A DNA stretch of 43,788 bases. Origin: an uncultured Collinsella sp. Its GTDB lineage: Bacteria; Actinomycetota; Coriobacteriia; Coriobacteriales; Coriobacteriaceae. This document shows, in pieces, positions 17,526 to 25,268 of this stretch (within the stretch, counting starts at the first letter, position 1; every line of letters begins with the position of its first letter). Both the position numbers and the translations under genes were made by a program. The stretch is from the NCBI GenBank assembly GCA_959018755.1, contig CAUEMA010000018.1:1-43788 (forward strand), in the 5' to 3' direction. Below the pieces are notes generated by a model. It ran no database searches. It was not told where the DNA came from and was given only the letters and a program-made list of their open reading frames with translations.

Positions 17526-18113
17526 TTAGCTTTTAATCTCGATATCGTCGAGCTTGACGTCCATGGCCTCGGTCTTAGCCTTAGCGATGTCATCGGCAAA
17601 TTCCAGAGACTTCATCATGGTCTCGACGGCATCCTTGTGCTCCTCGACGTTGTCGATGCGCACGTAGACGCTGCCGCCGCCTGCTTCGGTGAAGTACTCA
17701 GTCGTCACGCCGCCCGAGTGTGTATAGGAAGCGTTGCGCCAAGTCTTGCCGTTGTACTTGACGGGGTCATTCTCGGTCCACTCAAAGCTGGCATTCCACT
17801 TTGCCTCGTAGTCGAACAGCTCGTCGGCGTTCTTGTCAGGATCGAAGACGGGGATGAAGCGATCGCTGGCGTGCTCGCTCTCGGTGAACTTAAACTGGGC
17901 CCTGTCGGCGGTATCGCCTGCGACGTCGGTGACCTCGACGCCCTCGGGGACCTCGACCTTAAACCAAATGAAGTCGGTCCTCGTATCCACGGCTGGCTTT
18001 TCCGCGCCGCCACCGCTGCCGGTAGCTCCACCGCTTCCGCCACAGCCCACCAGGGCAACTGCGGCAAAGAGACTCATGCAGAGGGTGAGAATCGCAAAGG
18101 CCTTCTTTTTCAT
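17526..18113 (-). CDS. Secreted lipoprotein, paralogue of the gene at 18345
   Basis: A 195-residue lipoprotein. A lysine-rich start (MKKKAFAIL), hydrophobic stretch and lipobox LVGC put the lipidated Cys at residue 24. A Gly/Ser linker precedes one compact domain. The domain begins DFIWFKVEVPEGVEV and contains ASDRFIPVF, YNGKTWRNASYT, GSVYVRI and MKSLEFADDI. The neighbour at 18345 shares this order throughout, so the two arose by tandem duplication. The family is unknown to me; it is presumably exposed on the outer face of the membrane. ATG at 18113 follows GAGGAGG. It has its own terminator and a separate upstream region. Confidence 0.85.
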   Translation of the reverse strand: MKKKAFAILTLCMSLFAAVALVGCGGSGGATGSGGGAEKPAVDTRTDFIWFKVEVPEGVEVTDVAGDTADRAQFKFTESEHASDRFIPVFDPDKNADELFDYEAKWNASFEWTENDPVKYNGKTWRNASYTHSGGVTTEYFTEAGGGSVYVRIDNVEEHKDAVETMMKSLEFADDIAKAKTEAMDVKLDDIEIKS

Positions 18114-18185
18114 GGTCGTGTCCTCCTCGATCTGTAACCGCCCATGGATTACCTGCCTTTACTGTACGCGCGAGCGGCTCGTTCG

Positions 18186-18204
18186 GGTGGGCCATGTGTC
18201 CCAT
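18186..18204. repeat. 19-bp repeat upstream of lipoprotein gene 1
   Basis: GGTGGGCCATGTGTCCCAT occurs here and identically at 19158-19176. Each copy lies upstream of one of the two paralogous lipoprotein genes (about 75 and 210 bp from the start codons). Confidence 0.8.
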
Positions 18205-18250
18205 TCTGGGGGCCGGATTTGCGCCGACAAGTGGCAATATGTCCGGGCGC

Positions 18251-18285
18251 AAAAGAGGGGAGAGACGGAGCTACCGGCTCTCCCC
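18251..18285 (-). terminator. Terminator of second lipoprotein gene
   Basis: GGGGAGAG (18257-18264) pairs with CTCTCCCC (18278-18285). On the minus strand the stem is followed by a T-rich run (TCTTTT). Confidence 0.75.
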
Positions 18286-18344
18286 GGGGTGAGGTGCCCG
18301 TTGTTTTATTGGGGCGCGTGTACGCGGGCGTGTGCGGGATTCGG

Positions 18345-18947
18345 CTACTTGATCTCGATGCTCGAAATCTCGACTTCGCGTGCCTCGGAAACCGCTTCCG
18401 TCATGTCGTCGGGGAACTCGATGGAGTTGAGGAGCGCCTCGGCTTCTTTCTTATGCAGATCGAAGTTCGAGATGAGGACGTAGACACTTCCCGGCTCAAC
18501 GTCGGTAAAGAAGAGTGTTGAGACGCCACTGTTGTCCTCGTACGTTCCGATGAGCCACGTCCTGCCGTTATACTCGACGGACCCGCCATCCTTCCACTGG
18601 AACGTATCGCCTTTCTTTTCTGCCTGGTCGGCGTGGGACTCCTCAGCTGTCAGCGCCTTTTTCCAAACGGGGATAAAGCGATCGGCCGAGCCGTTCTCGT
18701 CTTCGGGGAAAGTGAGCTGGACCCTGTCGGCATTCTTGCCGGCGGAGTCGCTTACGCCAACGCCCTCGGGCATCGTGACCTTAAACCAGATAAAGTCGGT
18801 CTTTGCGGCTGCGGGGGCCTTTTCCTTGCTGTTCGTGGCGGCGTCACTGCCGCCTCCGCTCGACGCGCCTCCGCCGCAGCCCACGAGGGCGAGCGCGGCA
18901 AAGAGGGCGATGCACAGGAAGAGGATCGATAGGGCCTTTTTCTTCAT
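18345..18947 (-). CDS. Secreted lipoprotein, paralogue of the gene at 17526
   Basis: A 200-residue lipoprotein with signal MKKKALSILFLCIALFAALA and lipobox LVGC (Cys 24). A Gly/Ser/Ala linker is followed by the same domain as its neighbour: DFIWFKVTMPEGVGV, SADRFIPVW, YNGRTWLIGTY, GSVYVLI and LNSIEFPDDMTEA. The ATG at 18947 follows GGAGGA; an in-frame ATG 33 bases upstream is not needed. The function is unknown. The most conserved parts (the FIW strand, RFIPV, NG-x-TW) are likely structural. The pair are separate transcription units on the minus strand, each with its own terminator. Confidence 0.85.
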   Translation of the reverse strand: MKKKALSILFLCIALFAALALVGCGGGASSGGGSDAATNSKEKAPAAAKTDFIWFKVTMPEGVGVSDSAGKNADRVQLTFPEDENGSADRFIPVWKKALTAEESHADQAEKKGDTFQWKDGGSVEYNGRTWLIGTYEDNSGVSTLFFTDVEPGSVYVLISNFDLHKKEAEALLNSIEFPDDMTEAVSEAREVEISSIEIK

Positions 18948-19157
18948 AGTGGCGTCCTCCTTGTCTGTCGGTGACATCACGGCGCCGCGGGTTTTTGGAG
19001 CCGTTGGTGTATGTTGCTATTCGCAAGCGTGGCGGATGTCGTTGTGTGTGGTTCGGCGATGCCTCCGTTCGTTGTTTGAGGCCGTCGCTCGGCCGTGCCC
19101 CAACGGGTTCCTTACTTATAGATATGCCCCAGTTTGTGCCATTCGGGAGTCTCGAAA

Positions 19158-19176
19158 GGTGGGCCATGTGTCCCAT
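19158..19176. repeat. 19-bp repeat upstream of lipoprotein gene 2
   Basis: Identical to 18186-18204 and in the same orientation. It lies in the 390-bp gap between the lipoprotein start and fchA, which otherwise holds the fchA promoter and nothing else I can assign. Confidence 0.8.
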
Positions 19177-19231
19177 GTTTGCGTTGCTGCCGCCTATCGT
19201 GCGTCATAGAAATCCGCGATGGCCAGGTGCG

Positions 19232-19260
19232 CTGACGCTCATGTGCTTATGGGCTAGACT
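19232..19260 (+). promoter_or_regulatory. Likely sigma-70-type promoter of fchA-folD
   Basis: CTGACG (19232-19237), exactly 17 bp, then TAGACT (19255-19260), 77 bp before the fchA start. Confidence 0.65.
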
Positions 19261-19337
19261 TAGCATCATTACGTGTTTGATGCGGTTGGCCGGTGGTTGT
19301 CGCCCGACCGATCTATATGACTTGAAGGTGCATGCGT

Positions 19338-19970
19338 ATGAGCCAAGAGATGATGGATAAAACCTGTCGCGAGTTTGCCCAGGCGCTTGCCGCGCGCGAG
19401 CCGGTTCCCGGCGGCGGTAGCGCGAGCGCCTTTGTGGGCGCGCTGGGCGCCTCGCTTTGCGGGATGGTCGCGCGCTACGGGGCAACCAATCCCGCGCTTG
19501 CCGATCGCGCAGACGATTTGACGCGCGCATTTGCCCAGGCAGACGAGTTGGCGCAGGAACTTGTAGGTCTAGTTGCCGAGGATGTTCGTGCGTACGGCCA
19601 GGTGTCCGCTGCGTACGGTATTGCTCGTGATGACCCGACTCGACCCGTGGCGATTCAGGACGCGTTGCGCGTGGCGGCCATGCCTCCGTACCGCATTATG
19701 GACGCTTGTGGGCGTGCGCTGGCGCTGCTCGAGGACATGGCAGACAAGGGCTCGCGCCAGCTGCTGTCCGACGTGGCATGCGGCGCCGTATTCTGCCGCG
19801 CTGCCATGCAGGGCGCAAGCCTGACGCTCTTTGCCAACACCACATCTATGAAAGACCGGGCGCGCGCCGAGGAGCTCGAGGCGGCGTGCGATGAGCTGCT
19901 GGATACATGGCTGCCGCGCGCCGATGCGCTGGCGCGCCGTGCTGCCGACGCTGCAAGGAAGAGGGGATAA
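19338..19970 (+). CDS. fchA: Methenyltetrahydrofolate cyclohydrolase (cyclodeaminase-type, FchA)
   Basis: A 210-residue member of the formimidoyltransferase-cyclodeaminase C-domain family. Stand-alone members hydrolyse methenyl-tetrahydrofolate to 10-formyl-tetrahydrofolate and may also act on formimino-tetrahydrofolate. Typical features are PVPGGGSASAFVGALGASL near residues 23-41, the all-helical composition, and the C-terminal ALARRAADAARKRG. The ATG at 19338 has AAGG nine bases upstream; the ATG at 19332 is too close. It is two bases from folD and clearly co-transcribed. It probably performs the cyclohydrolase step that FolD here has lost. Confidence 0.88.
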   Translation: MSQEMMDKTCREFAQALAAREPVPGGGSASAFVGALGASLCGMVARYGATNPALADRADDLTRAFAQADELAQELVGLVAEDVRAYGQVSAAYGIARDDPTRPVAIQDALRVAAMPPYRIMDACGRALALLEDMADKGSRQLLSDVACGAVFCRAAMQGASLTLFANTTSMKDRARAEELEAACDELLDTWLPRADALARRAADAARKRG

Positions 19971-19972
19971 CC

Positions 19973-20827
19973 ATGGCCGAGCTGTTGAAGGGCGCTCCCG
20001 TCGCCCGCGCTTTGACCGAGGAGCTCGCCGCTCGTTGCGTCGCCCTGCGCGAACAGGGCATCGTGCCGACGCTGGCCATCGTGCGCGTGGGCGAGCGCGA
20101 GGACGACCTGTCCTACGAGCGTGGCGCCCTCAAGCGCTGCGAAAAGGTTGGCATTGAGGCTCGCCGCGTTTTGCTTCCCTCCGATGTTTCGCAGGATGAG
20201 TTGCTGGCGGCTATCGAGGGCGTTAATACCGATTCAGCTGTTCACGGCTGCCTGATGTTTCGCCCGCTGCCCGCTGGGCTTGATGAGGATTCGGTTGCCG
20301 CGGCACTCGATCCCGCCAAGGACGTCGACTCCATGACACCGGCCTCGCTGCTTACCACGCTTTCGGGTCGTGGCGAGGGCTTTGCTCCTTGCACGGCCGA
20401 GGCCGTGTTGGCGTTGCTAGACCATTACGGCGTTGAGCTGGATGGGGCCAAGGTCGCGGTCGTCGGTCGGTCGCTGGTGATTGGTCGTCCCGTTGCCGCC
20501 ATGCTTACGGCTCGCAATGCCACCGTGACGACGTGCCATACGCATACGCGCGACTTGGCTGCCGAGTGCCGTTCTGCCGACATTGTTGTTGCCGCGGTTG
20601 GACGCGCGCGCACGATTGGCGCGGATGCGGTTCGCGAGGACCAGGCGATCATCGATGTGGGCATTAACTGGGACGAGGCCGCCGGCAAGCTGGTCGGGGA
20701 CGTGGATTTTGATGCTGCGGAGCCGATCGTTGGCGCAATTACTCCCGTGCCGGGCGGCGTGGGGGCTGTGACTACCGCGATTCTCGCCAAGCACGTGATT
20801 GAGGCGGCGGAGCGCGCATCGAAATAG
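19973..20827 (+). CDS. folD: Methylenetetrahydrofolate dehydrogenase (FolD) lacking cyclohydrolase residues
   Basis: A 284-residue FolD homologue that should oxidise methylene- to methenyl-tetrahydrofolate with NAD(P). It keeps the dinucleotide-binding signature VVGRSLVIGRPVAAML, the DVGIN strand, and ITPVPGGVGAVTTA. Aligned with E. coli FolD, Tyr is kept at Y48 and Asp at D119 (KDVDS). The catalytic Lys (YVxxK) is A52 in YERGALK, and the Gln of VQLPLP is F96 in MFRPLP. Both residues are needed for the cyclohydrolase half-reaction in studied enzymes, so this protein is probably a dehydrogenase only. It follows fchA by two bases, with AAGGAAGAGGGG serving as ribosome site inside fchA's end. 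Confidence 0.93.
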   Translation: MAELLKGAPVARALTEELAARCVALREQGIVPTLAIVRVGEREDDLSYERGALKRCEKVGIEARRVLLPSDVSQDELLAAIEGVNTDSAVHGCLMFRPLPAGLDEDSVAAALDPAKDVDSMTPASLLTTLSGRGEGFAPCTAEAVLALLDHYGVELDGAKVAVVGRSLVIGRPVAAMLTARNATVTTCHTHTRDLAAECRSADIVVAAVGRARTIGADAVREDQAIIDVGINWDEAAGKLVGDVDFDAAEPIVGAITPVPGGVGAVTTAILAKHVIEAAERASK

Positions 20828-20941
20828 GCGTTTTTTGACCACAGGGGTCCCGAGGGGGTCTCGAAGGGTTGCGGTTTCGCCCTTTTTGCGCCGAAGCGAT
20901 ACACTGTTGCCGTTTGATTTCTTCGCTCAAGGAGGATGCGC

Positions 20942-22465
20942 ATGCCGTGCACAACGATTTTGGTTGGTAAGAACGCGAGCTACGACGGGTCGACGCTGGT
21001 TGCCCGCAATGAGGACTCGTCCAACGGGGTATTTGAGCCCAAGCGTATGCGCGTGGTGCATCCCGACGAGCAGCCGCGCGTCTACACGAGCGTCCTGAGC
21101 CACCTGACCGTTGAGCTGCCCGACAATCCCATGCGTTACACAAGCGTCCCCGACGTTGTTCCTGGTCATGGTATTTGGGCCGAGGCCGGTTTCAACGAGC
21201 TCAATGTTGGCATGTCCGCAACCGAGACGCTTACCACCAACGAGCGCGTCCGTGGCGCCGATCCGCTCGTGGACTATGTGCCCGCCAAGGGCAGCGAGGG
21301 CGAGGACGGCTATGTGCCGGCGCAGCCCGGCGGTCTGGGCGAGGAGGATATGGTGACCCTGGTGCTGCCGTATGCCAAGTCTGCCCGCGATGGCGTGCGT
21401 ATCCTGGGCGACCTGCTCGAGCGCTACGGCACCTACGAGAACAATGGCATTGCCTTTAGTGACGTGGACGAGATCTGGTGGCTCGAGACTATCGGCGGCC
21501 ACCACTGGATCGCCAAGCGCGTGCCCGATGACGCCTATGTGACCATGCCCAACCAGCTGGGTATCGATAGCTTTGACCTGGATGACGCCGAGGGCGCTCA
21601 GGTCGACCACATGTGCTCCGCCGACCTGCGCTCCTGGATGGCCGAGTGGCATCTGGACCTGACACTGGGCGTTAAGGGCGACGGTCCCGCCGCGGTCTTT
21701 AACCCGCGCGAGGCCTTTGGCTCGCACAGCGACAGCGACCATGTCTACAACACGCCGCGCGCCTGGTACATGCAGCGCTGCTTCAACCCCAGCGATGTGT
21801 GGGACGGTCCCGAGGCCGACTACACGCCCGAGAGCGATGACATCCCCTGGAGCCGCGTGCCCGAGCGCAAGGTGACCATCGAGGATATCAAGTACGTGCT
21901 TTCGAGCCACTACCAGGGCACGGAGTACGACTGCTACGGCAGCAAGGGTACGCCCGCCACGCGCGGCGCCTATCGTCCCATCGGCATCAACCGCAACAGT
22001 CAACTCGCCGTGCTGCAGCTGCGCCCCTATGCACAGCCGGCGTATCGCGCCGTGCAGTGGATGGCGTTTGGCTCCAACTCGTTTAACGCGCTCGTGCCGC
22101 TGTACGCCAATGTCGAGACCATGCCCGAGTACTATGCCGACACGCAGGCCCGCGTGACGTCCGAGAATTTCTATTGGGCAAATCGCCTGATCGGTGCCTT
22201 GGCCGATGTTCGCTTCCACGAGTGCGGTCGCGCGGTCGAGGATTATCAGGAGAAGGTCGGCGGCATGGGTCACAAGCAGATTCACGACGTTGACGCTGCC
22301 GTTGCCGCCCTGCCCGAGGCCGAGGTGCCCGCCGAGCTCGCCCGCGCCAACGAGGCCTTTGCCGAGCTTGTGCGCGTGGAGACCGATGCTCTGTTGGGCA
22401 AGGTGCTCTACACCACGAGCTGTGCCATGAAAAACTCCTTCGCGATGAACGACAACGTAAGGTAA
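20942..22465 (+). CDS. C69-family dipeptidase
   Basis: A 507-residue peptidase of the dipeptidase A (PepD) family, N-terminal-nucleophile hydrolases that release amino acids from dipeptides. The N-terminus MPCTTILVGKNASYDGSTLV matches the family. Cys3 would become the nucleophile after removal of the first two residues, and ARNEDS follows. Other conserved parts are YTSVPDVVPGHGIWAEAGFNELNVGMSATET (in sections), WWLETIGGHHWIAKRVPDD, and HSDSDHVYNTPRAWYMQR. The ATG at 20942 is placed six bases after AGGAGG; the ATG at 20936 would overlap the ribosome site. There is no signal peptide, so it is cytoplasmic. It is monocistronic. Confidence 0.93.
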   Translation: MPCTTILVGKNASYDGSTLVARNEDSSNGVFEPKRMRVVHPDEQPRVYTSVLSHLTVELPDNPMRYTSVPDVVPGHGIWAEAGFNELNVGMSATETLTTNERVRGADPLVDYVPAKGSEGEDGYVPAQPGGLGEEDMVTLVLPYAKSARDGVRILGDLLERYGTYENNGIAFSDVDEIWWLETIGGHHWIAKRVPDDAYVTMPNQLGIDSFDLDDAEGAQVDHMCSADLRSWMAEWHLDLTLGVKGDGPAAVFNPREAFGSHSDSDHVYNTPRAWYMQRCFNPSDVWDGPEADYTPESDDIPWSRVPERKVTIEDIKYVLSSHYQGTEYDCYGSKGTPATRGAYRPIGINRNSQLAVLQLRPYAQPAYRAVQWMAFGSNSFNALVPLYANVETMPEYYADTQARVTSENFYWANRLIGALADVRFHECGRAVEDYQEKVGGMGHKQIHDVDAAVAALPEAEVPAELARANEAFAELVRVETDALLGKVLYTTSCAMKNSFAMNDNVR

Positions 22466-22612
22466 AGATAACCTTGCAACGAGCGAGCGGGACAAACGCC
22501 GTCAAAGGCTTTGCCCTGCTCGATTTCTATCCCGGCGACAAACGATTTTGTGTCGTTCGCCCAATCTTGGGTACAAGAAGGCCATTGTAGTTGTTCACGA
22601 TTGGAGCCAACC

Positions 22613-23029
22613 ATGGTTATGAAATTCGATCAGCTTGTTAACGGTGCCATCAACGTGGGCTTCGGCGCCGCTGCCGTTGCCGTCGAGGGCGGCAAGAAGG
22701 TTCTCGACGACCTCAATACCAAAGGCGAGCAGGTGCGCAAGGACGCCGGCACCCCCGATATCGCCCGCAGCGTATCCGACATGTTCGAGCAGGCCGGCGG
22801 CACCATCTCCGACCTCACCGAGCGCCTGGGCATGCAGGGCGAGACTGCGGCGCAGCGCGTGCTCGACGAGCTCATCCTGGCCCGCGTCCGCATTATGACC
22901 GCCCCCGAGCGTACGGCCTTTTTGGCCCATGTGCGCGACATCGTCGATTCGGTCGAGGACAACGTGACCTCGGTACCCGTCGAGTCCGTTGAGCCCGACG
23001 ACGCAGAGGACACCGAAGAGGCCGAGTAG
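22613..23029 (+). CDS. Phasin-like protein
   Basis: A 138-residue, mostly helical protein resembling the phasin / polyhydroxyalkanoate-granule-associated family. An amphipathic N-terminal region (FDQLVNGAINVGFGAAAVAVEGGKK) is followed by LDDLNTKGEQVRKD, a middle helix and an acidic tail (EPDDAEDTEEAE). No polymer synthase is visible in the window, so granule binding is doubtful. The ATG at 22613 has GGAG seven bases upstream. The gene for a UbiB-like kinase starts eight bases after its stop. That linkage suggests a membrane- or quinone-lipid-associated helper. Confidence 0.7.
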   Translation: MVMKFDQLVNGAINVGFGAAAVAVEGGKKVLDDLNTKGEQVRKDAGTPDIARSVSDMFEQAGGTISDLTERLGMQGETAAQRVLDELILARVRIMTAPERTAFLAHVRDIVDSVEDNVTSVPVESVEPDDAEDTEEAE

Positions 23030-23037
23030 CAGCGCAG

Positions 23038-24801
23038 ATGGCAGATTCCACTACCGATTACAACAATCAAGATCCCTTGGGTGACGAGGCAGCGGTTGTC
23101 GATGAGGTCGATGCCGCCGTCTCGGGCGCTCGCAAGAAGCCGCGCGCTGTCGATATGGTCCCCGAAGAGCCCGACGCGATGGCGCCGGACGAGGAATACC
23201 AGCTCACGCCGGCAGGTCGCCGCGAACGCATCGGTCAGATCGTTCGCCTGATCAAAAAGTACCGCGTGTGGGATAACCTTACGCCGGTGCGCCTGCGTCG
23301 CCTGCTCGAAGAACTCGGCCCCATGTTCGTCAAGATGGGGCAGATTCTGGCCAACCGCTCCGAGATTTTGCCGCAGCGGTTTTGCGATGAGCTGCGCCGC
23401 CTGCGCTCTGACGTAGAGCCGGTGCCGTATGAGGTAGTGCTCCGCTGTCTAGAAGAGGAGTACGGCCAGCGCCTGGGGCAGATGTTCGACGCGATCGACC
23501 CCAACCCGCTCGGTAGCGCGTCGCTCGCGCAGGTGCACCGCGCCCGCCTGGTGACCGGCGAGGACGTGGCCGTTAAGGTGCAGCGCCCCGGTGCGCAGCA
23601 GGTGATGGCGCAGGACATCGACATCATCCGCTCGGTGGTGCGTATCGTTTCCAAGTTCGTCAACACCGACCAGTTTGTGGACCTGCACGGTGTGGTCGAA
23701 GAGCTGTGGACCTCGTTTCGCGAGGAGACCAACTTTTTGGCCGAGGCCAAAAACCTCAACGATTTCTATGACTTCCACAAAAGCGTGCACGGCGTTTCGT
23801 GTCCCAAATCCTACCTGGACCTTTGCACCGAACACGTCGTGGTCATGGACTACATCGACGGCATCTCCATTGCCGATCCCGAGCGCCTGGTGGCCGAGGG
23901 CTATGACCTGGAAAAGATCGGCTCGGCGATCGTCGAGGACTATTCGACGCAGGTGCTCGACGACGGCTTTTTCCATGCCGACCCGCATGCGGGAAACATC
24001 ATCCTCAAAGACGGCATTGTCTACTTTATTGACCTGGGCATGGTCGGGCGCATGTCGAGCCACGACCGCGGTATCGTCAAGGATATGATTTTCGCCGTGG
24101 CCGAGGGCGATGTGCCCAAGCTCAAGGATTCGCTCATGCGTTTTGCCGTGACGCGCGGTGATTCGGCCGAGCTCGATCATTCGGCCTTTTTGTCCGATTT
24201 GGACTTTATCGTAGCCGACTTTGCAGGACTCGATCTTAAGGACCTGGATATCGGCGAGTTTTTGACCTCGTTGCTAAACCTGGCGCGCAAAAACGACGTT
24301 GAGCTGCCGAGCGTGGTGACGATGTTCGCCCGCGGCATGGTGACGCTCGAGGGTCTGCTGACCGAGTACATGCCCAACGTCAACATGATCCAGATCATCC
24401 AAGCGCACATCAAAAACGAGAAGAGCGCCTATGCGCGCGTCCGCGAAATGGGGCGCGACTTTGCGGCGAGCAGCTATCGCGCGGCAAAAGGCTCGCTCGA
24501 GGCGGCCGAGTATCTGGGCTTGGCGTCGCGTATGCTCACGCGCGGTCAGCTTAAGGTAAACACGCAGATCATGAGCAGCGATAAGGCGCTGCGACAGCTG
24601 GGTGGAATTATCGACCGCATGTCGATGGCAATTGTGATTGCCGGCCTGTTTATCGGCTCGTCGGTGGTGTACTACGCGCGCATCGAGCCGGTTGTGTTCG
24701 GTATCCCGGTCATTGGCTTTATGGGCTACGTGAGCGCGCTGGTGCTGGCGCTGATGCTGGGCCGCGAGATTTGGCGCAACAGTCACGGCGGCAAGCGGTA
24801 A
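23038..24801 (+). CDS. UbiB/AarF (ADCK)-family atypical kinase-like protein
   Basis: A 587-residue member of the UbiB family, atypical kinase-fold ATPases tied to quinone and lipid homeostasis. The family's KxGQ motif is FVKMGQILANR (K99-Q102). An Ala-rich nucleotide loop, GSASLAQVHRA (about 159-169), is followed by ATP-site Lys AVKVQRPG (K180). Catalytic and metal loops are DPHAGNI (about 314-320) and FIDLGMVG. Two C-terminal transmembrane helices (about 520-580) anchor it to the membrane. It follows the phasin-like gene by eight bases and has no strong ribosome site of its own, consistent with coupling. The substrate is unknown. Confidence 0.92.
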   Translation: MADSTTDYNNQDPLGDEAAVVDEVDAAVSGARKKPRAVDMVPEEPDAMAPDEEYQLTPAGRRERIGQIVRLIKKYRVWDNLTPVRLRRLLEELGPMFVKMGQILANRSEILPQRFCDELRRLRSDVEPVPYEVVLRCLEEEYGQRLGQMFDAIDPNPLGSASLAQVHRARLVTGEDVAVKVQRPGAQQVMAQDIDIIRSVVRIVSKFVNTDQFVDLHGVVEELWTSFREETNFLAEAKNLNDFYDFHKSVHGVSCPKSYLDLCTEHVVVMDYIDGISIADPERLVAEGYDLEKIGSAIVEDYSTQVLDDGFFHADPHAGNIILKDGIVYFIDLGMVGRMSSHDRGIVKDMIFAVAEGDVPKLKDSLMRFAVTRGDSAELDHSAFLSDLDFIVADFAGLDLKDLDIGEFLTSLLNLARKNDVELPSVVTMFARGMVTLEGLLTEYMPNVNMIQIIQAHIKNEKSAYARVREMGRDFAASSYRAAKGSLEAAEYLGLASRMLTRGQLKVNTQIMSSDKALRQLGGIIDRMSMAIVIAGLFIGSSVVYYARIEPVVFGIPVIGFMGYVSALVLALMLGREIWRNSHGGKR

Positions 24802-24952
24802 CGATTTCGCGGGATCAGAGGAAGACGGATCCTTTTGCTCGGCATTCCATCCTCACCCTTTTCTATCGCAAACCATAGCTTTTACCTTGGGCTTCGCCTG
24901 TGTGCGGGGCCCTTTTGCGTGCTACCATATCGACAGTAATAATCGATGGCCT

Positions 24953-25125
24953 AGATGGTGGTGCGGAGACGCACGAATGCGCGGTTTTCCTGCGCGTTTG
25001 GGAGAATCGGGGTGCAAGTCCCCGGCTGTACCAGTAACCGTAATTCCTCTTGGCCCGGGATGTTCGCGTCGCAGATCGGACGACGCGCCCGGGTCGGTAA
25101 GGTTAAGTCGGATCGCCTCCCATCT
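24953..25125 (+). promoter_or_regulatory. Cobalamin (B12) riboswitch
   Basis: The leader holds the B12-box core: GGAGAATCGGGGTGCAAGTC, then CCCCGGCTGTACCAGTAACCG, closely matching the conserved GGxGCxAxTCC...CxGCTGT...GTAACxG pattern. A 3' element AAGTCGGATCGCCTCCC matches the closing region. P1 can form from AGATGG (24953-24958) and CCATCT (25120-25125). An internal arm pairs GCGTCG with CGACGC inside CCCGGG/CCCGGG. CCTCCC (25116-25121), overlapping P1, can pair with GGAGGG (25169-25174) ahead of the first possible start codon. It should repress the downstream DUF4430 genes when B12 is plentiful. The rest of the 467-bp gap before 25269 holds only a weak GGATC/GATCC hairpin at 24812-24836. 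Confidence 0.85.
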
Positions 25126-25268
25126 TGCACGCGGGCGCGGCGCATGCCGCCGGTACGCGTTGGGCTCTGGAGGGAAGGGGGACCCCGATGGGGGTACTCA
25201 AGCGCAATATGCGCGATGATGTGGGGCAGCCGCTGGGCAATGCTCCCAGTGCAGACAGTAGGAGACAA

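Noticed and set aside
20927..22495. 522-codon open frame opposite the C69 dipeptidase
   Set aside because: No domain or ribosome site; mirrors a conserved enzyme gene.
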